Assembly (NCBI GenBank): GCA_029237695.1 | Contig: CM055271.1 | Span: 79,433,488 to 79,497,487, forward strand | DNA length: 64,000 nucleotides | From: Conchocele bisecta | Lineage: Eukaryota > Mollusca > Bivalvia > Lucinida > Thyasiridae | Direction of reading: 5' to 3' | Part shown: piece after piece, positions 36,881 through 48,981 of the stretch | Layout of the letters: each line of letters opens with the position of its first letter | Numbering within the stretch: the stretch's first letter is position 1 | Translations under genes and position numbers: made by a program | Notes under the pieces: model-generated | Told to the model about the DNA's origin: nothing | What the model saw: the letters and a program-made list of their open reading frames with translations, nothing else | Database searches by the model: none

Positions 36881-37317
36881 TGAATACACAGTGGGGTCAT
36901 CGTGCGGTTAAAGTATACCGATGCACCGGTTCATCTCGCATGTAAACATCCGGTTTTCATTTCGATTATCTGCCACAATTTTAAGTTTTTCAGAATGAAT
37001 AAATTTTCAGTTTTACGCTACAGAATCAATTTAAAACTGAGGATTGTGAAGTACTGTATCACAGTGCATCTTATACATGTGTGTTTAATACAGTAATTCA
37101 TTCAGTAATTAATCATAATTTGTACTCCGCACCACCGCCGGGGACACAAAACAATGATCCCCCACACACACCAGACATCTACATTTTGCGTCCTAAAAGT
37201 TCCGGTCTATATCCCACAGTGGGAACACTGTGTATCACCACCACCACCAGTTTTTGTCTATGACTACACTATACCCCCCCCCCCCCTCCCGACCACCACT
37301 TCTGTCTGTAACGCAGG
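36881..37317. other. Intergenic, no gene seen
   Basis: A C-run at 37275-37288 and CACCACCAC microsatellite-like sequence near 37237; no exon candidate. Confidence 0.4.
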
Positions 37318-37319
37318 AT

Positions 37320-38920
37320 GACGTGGCCGACTGATCAAGTGCTAAACTAGTCCTGGTGCGATGGCCGACTGATCAAGTGCTATACTAGTCTTGGTGCGAT
37401 GGCCGACTGATCAAGTTCTAAACTATTCCTGGTGCGATGGTCGACAGACCAAGTTCTAAACTAGTCCCGGTGCGATGGCCCACTGATCAAGTTCTAAACT
37501 AGTCCTGGTGTGATGGCCCACTGATCAAGGGCTAAACTAGTCCCGGTGCGATGGCCGACTGATCAAGTGCTAAAGTAGTCCTGGTGTGATGGCCGACTGA
37601 TCGAGTTCAAAACTAGTCCTGGTGCGATGGCCGACTGATCAAGTGCTATAATAGTCCTGGTGCGATGGCCGACTGATCAAGTGCTAAAGTAGTCCTGGTG
37701 TGATGGCCGACTGATCAAGTGCTATGCTCGGCATGGCCGACTGATCACATGCTATACTGGGCATGGTGCAATGGGCGACTGATCAAGCGCTATGCTAGTT
37801 ATGGTGCGATGGCAGACTGATCAAGTGCTCTACTTGTCCTGGTGCGATGGCCGACTGATCAAGTTCTAAACTAGTCCTGGTGCGATGGCCGACTGATCAA
37901 GGGCTAAACTAGTCCTGGAGCGATGGCCGACTGATCAAGTTATATAATAGTCATGGTGAGATGGTCGACTGATCAAGTGCTAAACTAGTCCTGGTGCGAT
38001 GGCCGACTGATCAAGGACTAAACTAGTCCTGGAGCGATGGCCGACTGATCAAGTTATATAATAGTCATGGTGAGATGGTCGACTGATCAAGTGCTAAACT
38101 AGTCCTGGTGCGATGGCCGACTGATCAAGTTCTAAACTAGTCCTGGAACAATGGCAGACTGATCAAGTTCTAAACTAGTCCTGGTGTGATGGCCGACTGA
38201 TCGAGTGCTACATGTATACTTGTCCTGGTGCGATGGCCGACTGATCAAGGGCTAAACTAGTCCCGGTGCGATGGCCGACTGATCAAATGCTATACTAGTC
38301 CTGGTGCGATGGCCGACTGATCAAGTTCTATACTAGTCCTGGTGAGTTGGTCGACTGATCAAGTTCTAAACTAGTCCTGGTGCGATGGCCGACTGATCAA
38401 CTTCTAAACTAGCCCTGGAGCGATGGCCCACTGATGAAGTGCTAAACTAGTCCTGGTGCGATGGCCGACTGATCAAGTTCTAAACTAGTCCTGGAGCAAT
38501 GGCCGACTAATCAAGTTCTAAACTAGTCCTGGTGCGATGGCCGACTGATGGAGTGCTATACTTGTCCTGGTGCGATGGCCGACTGATCAAGGGCTAAACT
38601 AGTCCCGGTGCGATGGCCGACTGATCAAGTTCTAAACTAGACCTGGTTTGCGATTGGCCCCCGACTGATAAATCAAGAGCTATTCTTAGTTTCCTCGGTG
38701 AGATGCCTCGAACCCTTTGGGATCAAGTTCTAAACTATTTCCTGGTGCGATGGTCAACTAATCAAGTTCTAAACTAGTCCTGGAGCGATGGCCGACTTAT
38801 CAAGTGCTAAACTAGTCCAGGTGCGATGGCCTACTGATCAAGTGCTAAAGAAGTCCTGGTGCGATGGCCGACTGATCAAGTGCTAAACTAGTCATGGTGC
38901 GATGGCCGACTGATCAAATC
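37320..38920. repeat. 38-bp minisatellite, copy 2
   Basis: About 42 copies of the same 38-bp unit as 15328-16270 (GATGGCCGACTGATCAAGTT), more diverged, with a degraded block near 38640-38740. Some multi-unit variants recur, such as TTATATAATAGTCATGGTGA at two places ~115 bp apart. Confidence 0.92.
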
Positions 38921-39173
38921 GCATGCCATAATAACTAGATGGCCATGTCATGCATGTCGTGCCCGCCGAGGCATTTGATAGTACAAACAATTTTTTTTTA
39001 TTGCAACAAAGCTTTAGCCCGTTGACGTAAAAACATGCCGCACCCGCCGAGGCTTTGATAGTATACCCAAAAACTTTAACTAAAAAAACACTTTAACCAA
39101 AAACTTTATCCTGAATGCACACCAATGTGCCGACTATATCACTCTGTCTGCAAGCGGGCCCAACAAAAACTTT

Positions 39174-42100
39174 AAGGGAAATTTCAAAGTAATTTGACCA
39201 TGACATTGGGCACATATAAATAATAATGAAAATGTGGGTGACAAATACACAGTATGTGAAGTTTCGAGTGAATTGGTGAAACGGTTTCAGAGATATAGTG
39301 TTCTTAAAGGTACATGCCCAATGAATAGGCACAAAATGTTCTTTATATCAGAGACATCATTTGAGATTTATGCGGGCAAAATAAACATTAATTCACCATT
39401 AATACACATATTTATTGGCATTATTATACATTTTATATCACACGTAAATTTCCAGGGGCGATAACCGTGTTTCCTTAAAATATTACCAAGACATTACTAT
39501 TTATTTTTTGATGGGCAATGATCATACTTTATAATCTGTCGAAAACATTATTTTTTCAGGTGATCACATTTAATTAGTATAAGTAATTACAAAATATCAT
39601 GCCCCATTTGCCTATGAAAATAGCCTATCACCGCGTGTCACTATCAGTGAAATAAACATTACTGAATGATTATATCCATATAACGGGCACTCGTAATGTT
39701 TAGAACTGGTGGAATAGTGACAAAGTTATACACTTATTTAATTCCTACAAATAACTGAGTGGGTATGTACCTTTAATTAGCATAAATAATTAAATAATAT
39801 CATGCCTCATTTGAGTATGAAAATAGCTTGATACCACCGCTAGTCATTATCAGTAAAATAAATATTGCTAAATGATTATACATGTATAGCGGGCACACAT
39901 AATTTTTAGAACTGGTGGAATAGTGACACTTATTACAATTATACACTTATTTAATTGCTATAAAGAACAGTTTGTGCCTACTGAGTGGGCATGTACCTTT
40001 AAAAACTTTAACCTTAAATAAAAAAAAATGTAACCGGACGCACAAAGTGACGTACATATTGATGTACGTACGTATGTAGGCCAATGTGACAACTATATCG
40101 CACTGTCCACATGCAGGCATGTCAAAAACTTTGAGGTAAATTTCAAAGTAATTTGACGTTGATATTGGGCACAGGGGTTGCAGGGATTGAGCATAGAATG
40201 AATATATGGATGATGATAAACACACATGTGAAGCTTCGAGTGAATTGGCGAAGCTGTTTCTGAGATATAGTGTTCTTAAAAACATTAACCTACGGTATAT
40301 ACAAACGAGATGGCCGTGGCCCGCATGTCGAGCCCACCGAGGCATTTGATGGTCTCAGAGTATATTTATTTGAAATTTGAATTAAGGTATGTAAAAGCTT
40401 TAACGCAAATTTGAAAGTAATTTGACCTTGACCTTGGGCATGTGGGTCGCATGCGTGGGCTATAATATGAAAATATGGATGATAATAAAGAATTATCTGA
40501 AGTTTGAAGCAAATGTGAGTAAGTGTTGTGGAGATATAAGGTATACAAAAACTTTAACACAAATTTCAAAGTCATTTGACCTTGACCTTGGGGCACAGGG
40601 GCCGCATGAGTGGGACACAGAATGAATATATGGATGATGACTAATGTTTCAAGTCAATGTGATTTAGGATATGGTATTTAAAAACATACACCGATTTTGG
40701 ACGGACTGACGCACGGACTGACGCACATACGTCATTGTGATCACTAAGTCTCTCTTTCCGCAAACAGGCTCGGCAAATAAACTACGGATGGACGTCAATG
40801 CGCAGACTATATCGCACTGTCCGCAGGCGGTCGCGACAAAAATTGTCCAACCCCTTTTTAAAGGTGCATGCTCACTCAGTAGGCTGAAAATGCTCTTTAT
40901 GGGAATTAAATAAGTGTATAATTGTCATTATTCCACTAGTTATAAACATTACGAGTGCCCGCTATACAGATATAATCATTTGGTAATATTTATTTTACTG
41001 ATAGTGACGCGCGGTGGTATCGGTATTTTCATGTGCAAATGGGGCATGATATTTTATAATTATTTATACTAATTAAATGCATCAACTGAAAAGAAAATTG
41101 ACAGATTATAAAATATGATCATTGCACATCAAAAAATAAATAAAGGGAATACATAGTAATGTCCGTTAACATTTTAAGGAAACACGGTTATCGTCCCTGA
41201 TATCAATGTGGAAATTTTCTTCTGATATAAAATGTATAATAATGCCAAACAATACGTGGGTAATGGTAAATGATTGTTTATCTGGCCAGAAAATGTCTCC
41301 GATGATGTCTCTGACATAAAGAACATCTTGTGCCTACTGAGTGGGCATGTACCTTTAGCACTAGCTCCGCACTGTCCCGTGAGAACTATGCATGTGTTAT
41401 GTTAATAAAATATTGCAAAGGGTGTTCGCGTTATGCTCCGGACAAATCAGTGCGCGAAAAAACAAAGGGAGATTAAACTAAACTAGAAAATGTGTTCATA
41501 GAACACGGATACCCCACATATCGCTTTCATAGTAAACAAGGCAAAATTCCAGTGTCCAAAAGGGAGAGATAATCCACGAGACGGGGTTCGAATCCAAAAT
41601 CGAAATAAACTTTCCGCATCTACTCATCATAAGGAAGCTACATATCAAATTTCAGTGCTGTAGCTATTACAAAAAATTTACGAGCTACAAGGCAAAATTT
41701 TCAAATTCTAATTCAAAAAGGGGGAGATAATCCATGACTCGGGGGTCGAATCAAAATAATCTTTGCAAATCTACTCATCATAAGGAAGCTACATACCATG
41801 TTTCAGGTGTGTAGCTATTAGGGTTCAAAAGATTTACGAGCTACAAGCCAAAATTGGAAAATTCTAACTTGAAAAGGGGGAGATAATCCATGACCATGTG
41901 GTCGAATCAAACATACATGTACCAAGTTTCAGGTCTGTAGCTATTATGGATTAAAAGTTTTACGAGTTACTAGGTTGGTGACGGACGGAAGAACGGACAA
42001 GGGTAACACGAAATGCCCCCTCCACTATTGTGGTGGGGCATACAAATTAGTGAGGCAAAAGTTGTCATATACAAGTAACTTACCTTAATTCATCAGTTAC

Positions 42101-44205
42101 ACATCAAACGATGAATTAACTTTAATTATGGTGTAGAATATTAAAGTTATTCATTATGTTCAATAGTGCTGCTTTGACATGACGTGAAATTAAAACATGC
42201 ATGACATGATCTGGAAGAATAATCACAGACCAAGCACGCATATTGAGAATCACGTCTGTCGGTTCTTATCCAGCTCCGATTTCTGTCACCTGTCCACAAA
42301 ATCCAGAATCCAACATTGTCGCAAATTAATTCCACTATGTTGGTGTATGTTAGAACAAAATGTCACTTAGTATATTATCCAATGCGGGTTGTAATCACTT
42401 GTTTCTCTAAATAATTGCGTCCAACAATCCCTGTAGTTGCTATCGTGATAAAAAATGTTAAAGGTTCTGTCAGCGCCTCACATATTGATCTTAATATCCA
42501 CCATTTTTATTCCAAGTACCAGAATAATGATGTTTCCATGCGCCGTCGTAGTCTTATCTGTCAGATTCCGTTGTTTATTTGATCAAATTGATGGACAAAT
42601 TTGTGTCCGCTAATGTCGCCAAGAGCATAATCTGTGACGTTGACTGTAATAATTTGGCATAACTTCTAGCTTGTGAATTTTTGGTTGAATGAAGTGATCA
42701 CTATGGTGAATAAGTGTGTATAAATTTGTGCCCGATTTGCTCAGTAGGTAGAGCGATGGTGTGGTAAACCAGAGATCCCCGGTTCGATTCCGGGCTGGTG
42801 CGCATCTTTCTCACCCTGTGACATTTAGCGCCCAATGTAGTTGCGGGAAGTAACTCTGCAGAATACTCCCGTATCGTCCGTACCGAGAGTTATGGTGCTC
42901 TCCGTAGGTTTCCTATGCAAAGTACAACATCACATCTGATTTGCACTTCAACTGTTAATTGCGACATATTTTCTGTATTTTTCAATTGAAAGAAATGTCA
43001 GTATTATACTTACATTCATTTTTGTGTAATAAGTACAGAAAAATATGTCACAATTAACAGCTAAAGCGCGAATGAAATCCGATTCGGTACTATGCAGGAA
43101 AAACCTATGGAGCACCGTAACTCTGGGTACGGACGATAATTGAGTATTCTGCAGTTACTTGCCGCAACTACTCCCAACGTGGAGTCGTGACTGATGAAGA
43201 CATGTTCCACAAATATGGAATTCAGGGTGGACATATTTCTGCCCAGTGACAATTGTTGCCCAAGGAAGGACCGCAACTGATAAATACTCCCAAAACTGTA
43301 CCCAAACATATGGAATTCGGAGACAAAATTAAACATGGAATTCGAGGACGAATTTCAATTTGGCGGAGAAGAATGTCACAGTACGAAACTGACTATGGGG
43401 ATGAAGTGTGTATGATCTGTGCCTTGTTAGCTTGCTCGGTAGAGCCATGGGCATGGTACGGTAAACATGAGGTCCCTGGTTCGATTCCGGGCCTTTATTT
43501 ATCTTTCTCACTCTGTGACACAAGTAAACCGTTTGATTTTAAAGAAATGGCTATCACCGGAATAAATATTATCTTCACAAAATTTGATTCGGGCCAAGAG
43601 AAATCGACAGCCAGAGCAGAACGTTTGCAGTAATAGAAATCTAATTCCAAAATTAATTTTTTATTATTTTTTTTATAATCAGGTTTCGAAAATTAAAATA
43701 TGCTTTTCTTTTAAAATTATTATCAATATGTTCACCATGTTATTATGGTTTAATATGCAATTCACAGTCTCCTTGCAGCTTGAAATTGAAAGACATTATG
43801 AAAAGTTGTGTTGATCTCAGAAATTGTCATGTCGACTATAGGATCGCGTCGAAATAATGTTAACGGAATAGGAAAACTTAATTTGATACCGACGAAAAAG
43901 GAAACAAAACGCAAATTTGATGCTTAGTTTTGCAATATTATACCGTAGACCACACATTATAATTTGATTTTATATGAAAATAAATATATTGTGAGCATGG
44001 TGGTGTCTATTAATTTGTTCTTGATATTCGAAACGGAAGTGACATTTTTTTTTGTCCAAGAATTTGTCATGGTCAAGGTTTCACTTTTGTTTCGCAATAA
44101 CCCGCCGATTTATATTTGCGCACCAAAAAAACAGATCACCAATACCGCTGACTTTCTAGTCACTTTGAATTAAATAGATGGGATAAAATTTTGGATTGGA
44201 ACACG
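39174..44205. repeat. Segmental duplication, copy 2 (non-array part)
   Basis: Collinear with 16271-21814. It contains counterparts of the MITE A copies (39304-39777, 39778-40001, 40859-41357), the GGGGGAGATAATCCATGA repeats (~41563-41990), the SINE-like units (42728 and ~43423) and the foldback element (42837-43170). Homology ends at TTTTGGATTGGAACAC (44190-44205). The Polinton inserted only 238 bp beyond this end. Confidence 0.9.
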
Positions 44206-44443
44206 GATCCATACGTTTGTGCTGTTGTTTTATTTATTGACGCCGGTTTATTGTTGCTAGTAGTGTCATGTAACAAGACCGGGTGAGAGATTAAACTCTA
44301 GCTAGGCATATCGAATCGTATCTCGTAAACAATCACATGTTTTTCATTAATTAATTGGATTTTGTTTCTCGTTTTGTGGATATATATCGACGTCATTTAC
44401 AGAAAATATCACAGTTTCTTTAAATATATTTCATGAAACACAG
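44206..44443. other. Host sequence up to the Polinton, with MITE B remnant
   Basis: Non-coding. The last ~55 bases before the element (GACGTCATTTACAGAAAATA ... TTTCATGAAA) resemble the right part of MITE family B at 14870-14925. The final CACAG (44439-44443) is repeated after the other end of the element. Confidence 0.6.
44439..44443. repeat. Target-site duplication CACAG (left)
   Basis: CACAG precedes AGTAGT at the left end and CACAG (63334-63338) follows ACTACT at the right end. Polintons usually make 6-bp duplications. Here 5 bp match with these ends, and CACAGAG can be read on both sides if the ends are placed two bases in. Confidence 0.75.
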
Positions 44444-44549
44444 AGTAGTATATAAGAGTCATAATGATACAAGTTTATATGGAAACCACCCACTACGTGT
44501 GGTGGCTTCCACACGAAACTTGTAATCATTATGACTCTTATATACTACT
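44444..44549. repeat. Imperfect palindrome inside the left terminal repeat
   Basis: The outer arm AGTAGTATATAAGAGTCATA is mirrored by TATGACTCTTATATACTACT at 44530-44549. Arms of ~47-50 bp pair with a few mismatches and one extra base, around a short centre (CACTACGTG). The same structure is present at 63228-63333. Confidence 0.93.
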
Positions 44550-44637
44550 ACCGCGAGACCATATATTTATGACATGAGAAGATACACCCTATTAGAGATA
44601 AGAATCCCTATGTTATACTCAGTATATATATACAACA
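44444..44637 (+). repeat. Left terminal inverted repeat of the Polinton
   Basis: It is 194 bp long and, by direct comparison, the exact reverse complement of 63140-63333; identity stops after TATATATATACAACA. The outer 106 bp (44444-44549) are themselves an imperfect palindrome. The inner 88 bp are not. The repeat merges inward into a tandem array. Confidence 0.95.
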
Positions 44638-44971
44638 ATCTGTCATACTTTTATTACGAATAAAATAACAACTGACACCATATTAAAGATAAGAAATCCA
44701 TAAGTTATACTCAGTATATATATACAACAATCTGTCATACTTTTATTACGAATAAAATATAAACTGACACCCTATTAAAGATAAGAAATCTATAAGTTAT
44801 ACTCAGTATTTTACAGCAATCTGTCACAAATATAAACTGACACCCTATTAAAGACAAGTTATCCATAAGTTATACTAAGTATATTACAACAATCTGTCAT
44901 ATATTTATTACGAATAAATATAAACTTACACCCTATTGAAGATAAAAAATCTATTGGTTATACTCAGTATA
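44582..44971 (+). repeat. Subterminal tandem repeats (~73-91 bp)
   Basis: About 4.3 units, each with a GATAAGAAATCCATAAGTTA-type phrase and TTATACTCAGTATA, begin near 44599, 44688, 44779, 44852 and 44940. The first unit overlaps the terminal repeat. The last stops at the start codon of the polymerase gene, so the array forms its 5' leader. Confidence 0.85.
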
Positions 44972-47900
44972 ATGCCTACCATAAAGCAAATGAGAGAGCA
45001 AGCTAAGAGTTGGGGAATTTCCCTAAGAGGTTTGAGACTCAAGAAAGATATAGCAGATAGGATAAGTGACGAGCGAGCCGTCGTCTACGAGGAGAGGCTG
45101 TGGCGTGCGGTTTCGACCGGACGACTGCCCGCCGACCCTGAAAAACGCTCCGAGAAATTGGAGAACGAGACGACGGCCAGTCTGCGCGCCACCGCTTACG
45201 CGCAGAGTGTAAAAGAAGATCCCAGCGCACGTAGAAAACCCCTATACAAGGCGTACTACAATAAGATTTATCAAGGGTTGGTGGGGGGACCTCCCAAGAA
45301 GAGGAGAGATATCGCCAGAGCTTTGGTGGAGGAGGATTCTCTCCGAAGAAGCCGAAGTTAGGGAAACTGTTGATAGGGGTAGGAGGAAGATAGTATGGAC
45401 TTTCGAGAGGGGGGTAGACGGGGAGATCGCTAATCGCATAATGAATAAAATTCGCCCAGAGATGACCACGGCATGTTATCTGAGGTATTCGTGCTCGTAT
45501 CGTATTAGGAACATAGAGACCGACGCTACTATGATCTATCACAAACAATCAAAGGGCAGTCCGTGGATAAACGAGATCGCCAAAGCCGAGAGTTGGATAT
45601 CCGATAGAGAGAAAGGTCGAATGGACATCGACAAAGTCGATATACCAAACACAAAATGGACCTTCGTTCGTTGGATATCGGTCGAGGTGAAGATGATCAT
45701 CGACGCTCAACAACTTCTCATGGGAGCGGGAAAATTCCCAGACTGGTTAAGACAGAAAAAGGGAATGTATTCCGTCGACACGTACGACGACTACTTGTGT
45801 CTGTTTAGGTGCATAGCCATCCAACGTGGAGGGAGACCCGACGGGTGTTGTAGGAAGTCACGAGCTCTGGCTCGCGAATACCTCGGGCACGATAACGGAC
45901 CGGGTAGTAAGGGAATCCCCCTGGATGATATTAAGAAGGTACAATAGCGCTTCAAGATGGGCATTCGCGTTTACGAGCCCACCGCCGACGGAGTGTGGTA
46001 CCTCATGAAGGTTCCTGCAAATTACGACGTGGTTGGGGGGAAGACAATGACGATAGGAATGTTTGGAGGTCACTCGTTCCTCATAACGAATCTCCGCAAG
46101 ATGACGAACGAGTACGGGTGCACCGGATGTCAACAACAAGTCGTGTAACATGCACAGGCACGCGACCACCTGCATGGGTGGGAAGACCGTGGTGACGTGT
46201 CCAGGTAAGAGGGTAGAGAGACCGCAGTCGGCCTACGAGAAGGCGTTCTATCCCAAGGGGTCAGCGAGTGTGAGGTCGATTCAATGGTTAAGCAGAGAAG
46301 AGGAGAGGGTGGGAAAGCACATACATCACGCCAACTGCGGTCATTGTGGTGAGAGGTGGATGGCCGGTGATCCGGTCGATGGTTACTGTCACGAGACCGA
46401 GACCGTGTTTCAGTTTCACGGATGCTACTGGCACGGGTGTCCGAGGCATTGCATGAGAGGTAATGCGAGATCGCTGTACAAGAGGACGAAAATTCAAGAC
46501 GCCAAGATAAGGAAGGCGGGTTACGAGCTGGTGGTGATGTGGGAGTGCGAGTGGTTGAATGAGGTGAATACCTACTATCCACAATTGCCACGCGAGGAGG
46601 AGACGACTCTGTACCCCCACCAGATAGTCTACGACTTCGAGGCGTATCTCGACAAGTCAAAAACCACGCGACCCACCAAAGACCTGACCTTCGAGGTCGA
46701 GCACGTTCCTATATCGGTGTCGTTGGGGGATACGATGCATGAAGGGATCACACTATGCGAACGAGATCCCGACACGCTAGTCGAGAAGTTCGTGACTGAG
46801 CTGCAGATGAGAGGCAAGGCAATCAGGGAGGGGGTTAGGAAGAAGTATCTGCCGGCCGACATAGATATGTTATCGAAGTCTCAGCAAGCAAAGATTATTT
46901 CTTGGATTGACCAAGTCCCGGTGGTGGGGTTCAACTGTAGCAGGTACGACCTGAACCTCATCAAGCAGTACTTTGTAGAGAAGTTGGCGGCCACCGTGAA
47001 TAAGGTGATGGTCGGAAAGAGAGCCAGCACGACGATGTTTCTGTTTACCCCGGACTTTAGATTTCTCGACATCATCCAGTATCTGGGACCCGGTACCACG
47101 TACGACCGGTGGGTTAAGGCGTACGACTGTAAAACGGTAAAGTCTCACTTTCCGTACGAGTGGTTCGATAGCGCGGACAAGCTCGACCATCCGGGGCTGC
47201 CAGACTATCCCGAGTGGTACTCGAAGTTGAAGGGTGAGTTCCTACTGTCGTTGTCCGAGTGGAAAGAGTGTAAGAAGGTATTCCGAGAAAAGGGATGAAG
47301 ACGTTCAAGGAATGGTTGCAACACTACAACGACTTGGATGTAGGACCGTTCCTAGAGGCTCTGACTAAAATGACGGAGTTCTACAAGGGAAGAGGCGTGG
47401 ATATACTCAAGGATGCTGTGTCTCTGCCCCGGTGTTTCCCTTCAGTACCTACTCCGCGGGTCGATCGATGGGAAGGCGGACACGCCCGAGCTGTGGTCAC
47501 CGAAGTCTGAAACTTACGAGATGATGAAGCAGTGATTGGTCGGTGGTCCGTCCATAGTATTCTCCAGATACGCCGAGGCTGGAAGGTCGACGATCAGGGG
47601 TCAGGTGGGGAGTCGGGAGGAGAAGATGTGCAAGGCGGTGCTGGGGTACGATGCCAATGCTCTATACCTATCTACTCTGTCGAAGGATATGCCGTGTGGT
47701 GAGGAGCAGATATGGACGTGTGACGACCCGGAAAGACAGTCGTATATAGACCGTTTCGTGAGGAAGGTCAGGAGTGAAAAGTGGTTCGGATTTGCGGAGT
47801 TGGATATAGAGGTCAATGAAACGTTGAGAGACAAGTTCTCGGAAATGTCACCGCTGTTCGTTAATCGAGAAGTCGATGAGAACGAGGTTCCACAGCACAT

Positions 47901-48894
47901 GAAGGACTACCTGGCCGGGACCGGGAGGAAAAGAGTCGAAGGACAGAGAAAGCTCGTGGGGGCAATGTCCGCCAAGAAGATGATCATATACTCCCCGCTG
48001 CTAAAGTGGTATCTGGAGCACGGTCTGATCGTCAAGGCGGTGCATAGGGTGATATACTACATGCCCGGAAAACCGTTCCAATGGTTCGTTAAAGAGGTCA
48101 CCGCTGCTAGACGGACGGGGGACGTCGACAAGAGCAAGGCGGTGTTGGCGGAGATATTCAAACTGGTTGGCAACACGTGTTGTGGCAAGCTGATATAGGC
48201 GCAAGAGAGACACCTGAACACCACATATACGAAGGATGAGAAGACTGTCGATCGGGCACTGAGGTCGGCGTGGTTCGAAGACTTGGAGGAGATTGGGGAG
48301 GCTTACGAGATATCGAGCAGGAAGACTCGAGTGGTGATCAACAGACCGTTTCAGTGTGGCATAGCGGTCTACCAGTTGGCCAAGCTCCGGATGCTGGAGT
48401 TCTACTACGATTTCTTGGACAAGTACGTGGATCGCGGAGATTTCGAACTGATACAGATGAACACTGACAGCATGTACTTCGCGCTGTCGGAGAAGACGCT
48501 GGAGGCGGTGGTGAGAAAGAATATGAACAGAAAGTTCAATAAGGAGAAGACCGAGTGGTTGGCGTGGGACGTGTGGAGCAACAGAACTCCGGGACTGTTC
48601 TAGCTGGAATTCGAAGGGGATAGAGCCATCGCTCTGTGTAGCAAGTGTTACTACGTGAGCGGTGATGGAAAATCTAAGCACTCGGCCAAGGGGATGTCGA
48701 AGAGATCTAACGATCTGACTTGGGGAAGGTATAAGAGTGCTCACGAAGGGGGTAGGGATATGGCGGAGAACAGGGGATTCCGAATGATTAACGGGGTGAT
48801 GAAGACGTACTGTCAACAAAAATTAGGACTCTCGGCGTACTACGACAAGAGGAGAGTGACGGAAGACGGGTTACACACCGAGCCTATAGGATAG
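44972..48894 (+). pseudogene. POLB: Protein-primed DNA polymerase B of the Polinton (inactivated)
   Basis: This would copy the element using a protein primer. In order: an N-terminal SAP-like helix pair (44975-45060), the Polinton-specific segment with YSVDTYDDYLCLFRC (~45770-45815), a Cys/His finger broken near 46145, and FHGCYWHGC (~46415). Next come exonuclease motifs DFE (46633-46641), GFNCSRYDLNLI and YNDLDV, then polymerase motif A YDANALYLS (~47647), motif B KLVGNTCCGK (~48160-48190), motif C NTDS (48460-48471) and KCY. Lesions: frame change near 45330, TAG 45945, frame change near 46145, frame changes near 47295 and 47430, TGA 47533, TAG 48196, TAG 48601. Motif C has Asn for its first Asp and motif B has Cys for the usual Tyr. 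Family identity is certain; activity is not expected. Confidence 0.95.
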
Positions 48895-48981
48895 ATAAAA
48901 AAAAGAAAGAAGAACTCTGAGAGAATATTAAAGACTCTGACGATCCGGGGGTAGCTGGGTGTCAGAAGGCACCGCGAGAAG

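Noticed and set aside
45039..45548. 169-codon minus-strand frame opposite the polymerase N-terminus
   Set aside because: Low-similarity shadow frame; the plus strand carries the Polinton polymerase motifs. Other long antisense frames (46130-46660, 48001-48819) are rejected for the same reason.
45945..48603. Stop codon reassignment or readthrough in the polymerase
   Set aside because: Both TAG and TGA occur, together with several frame changes, and intact neighbours (integrase, 473-aa, minor capsid) use normal stops. Decay is simpler.
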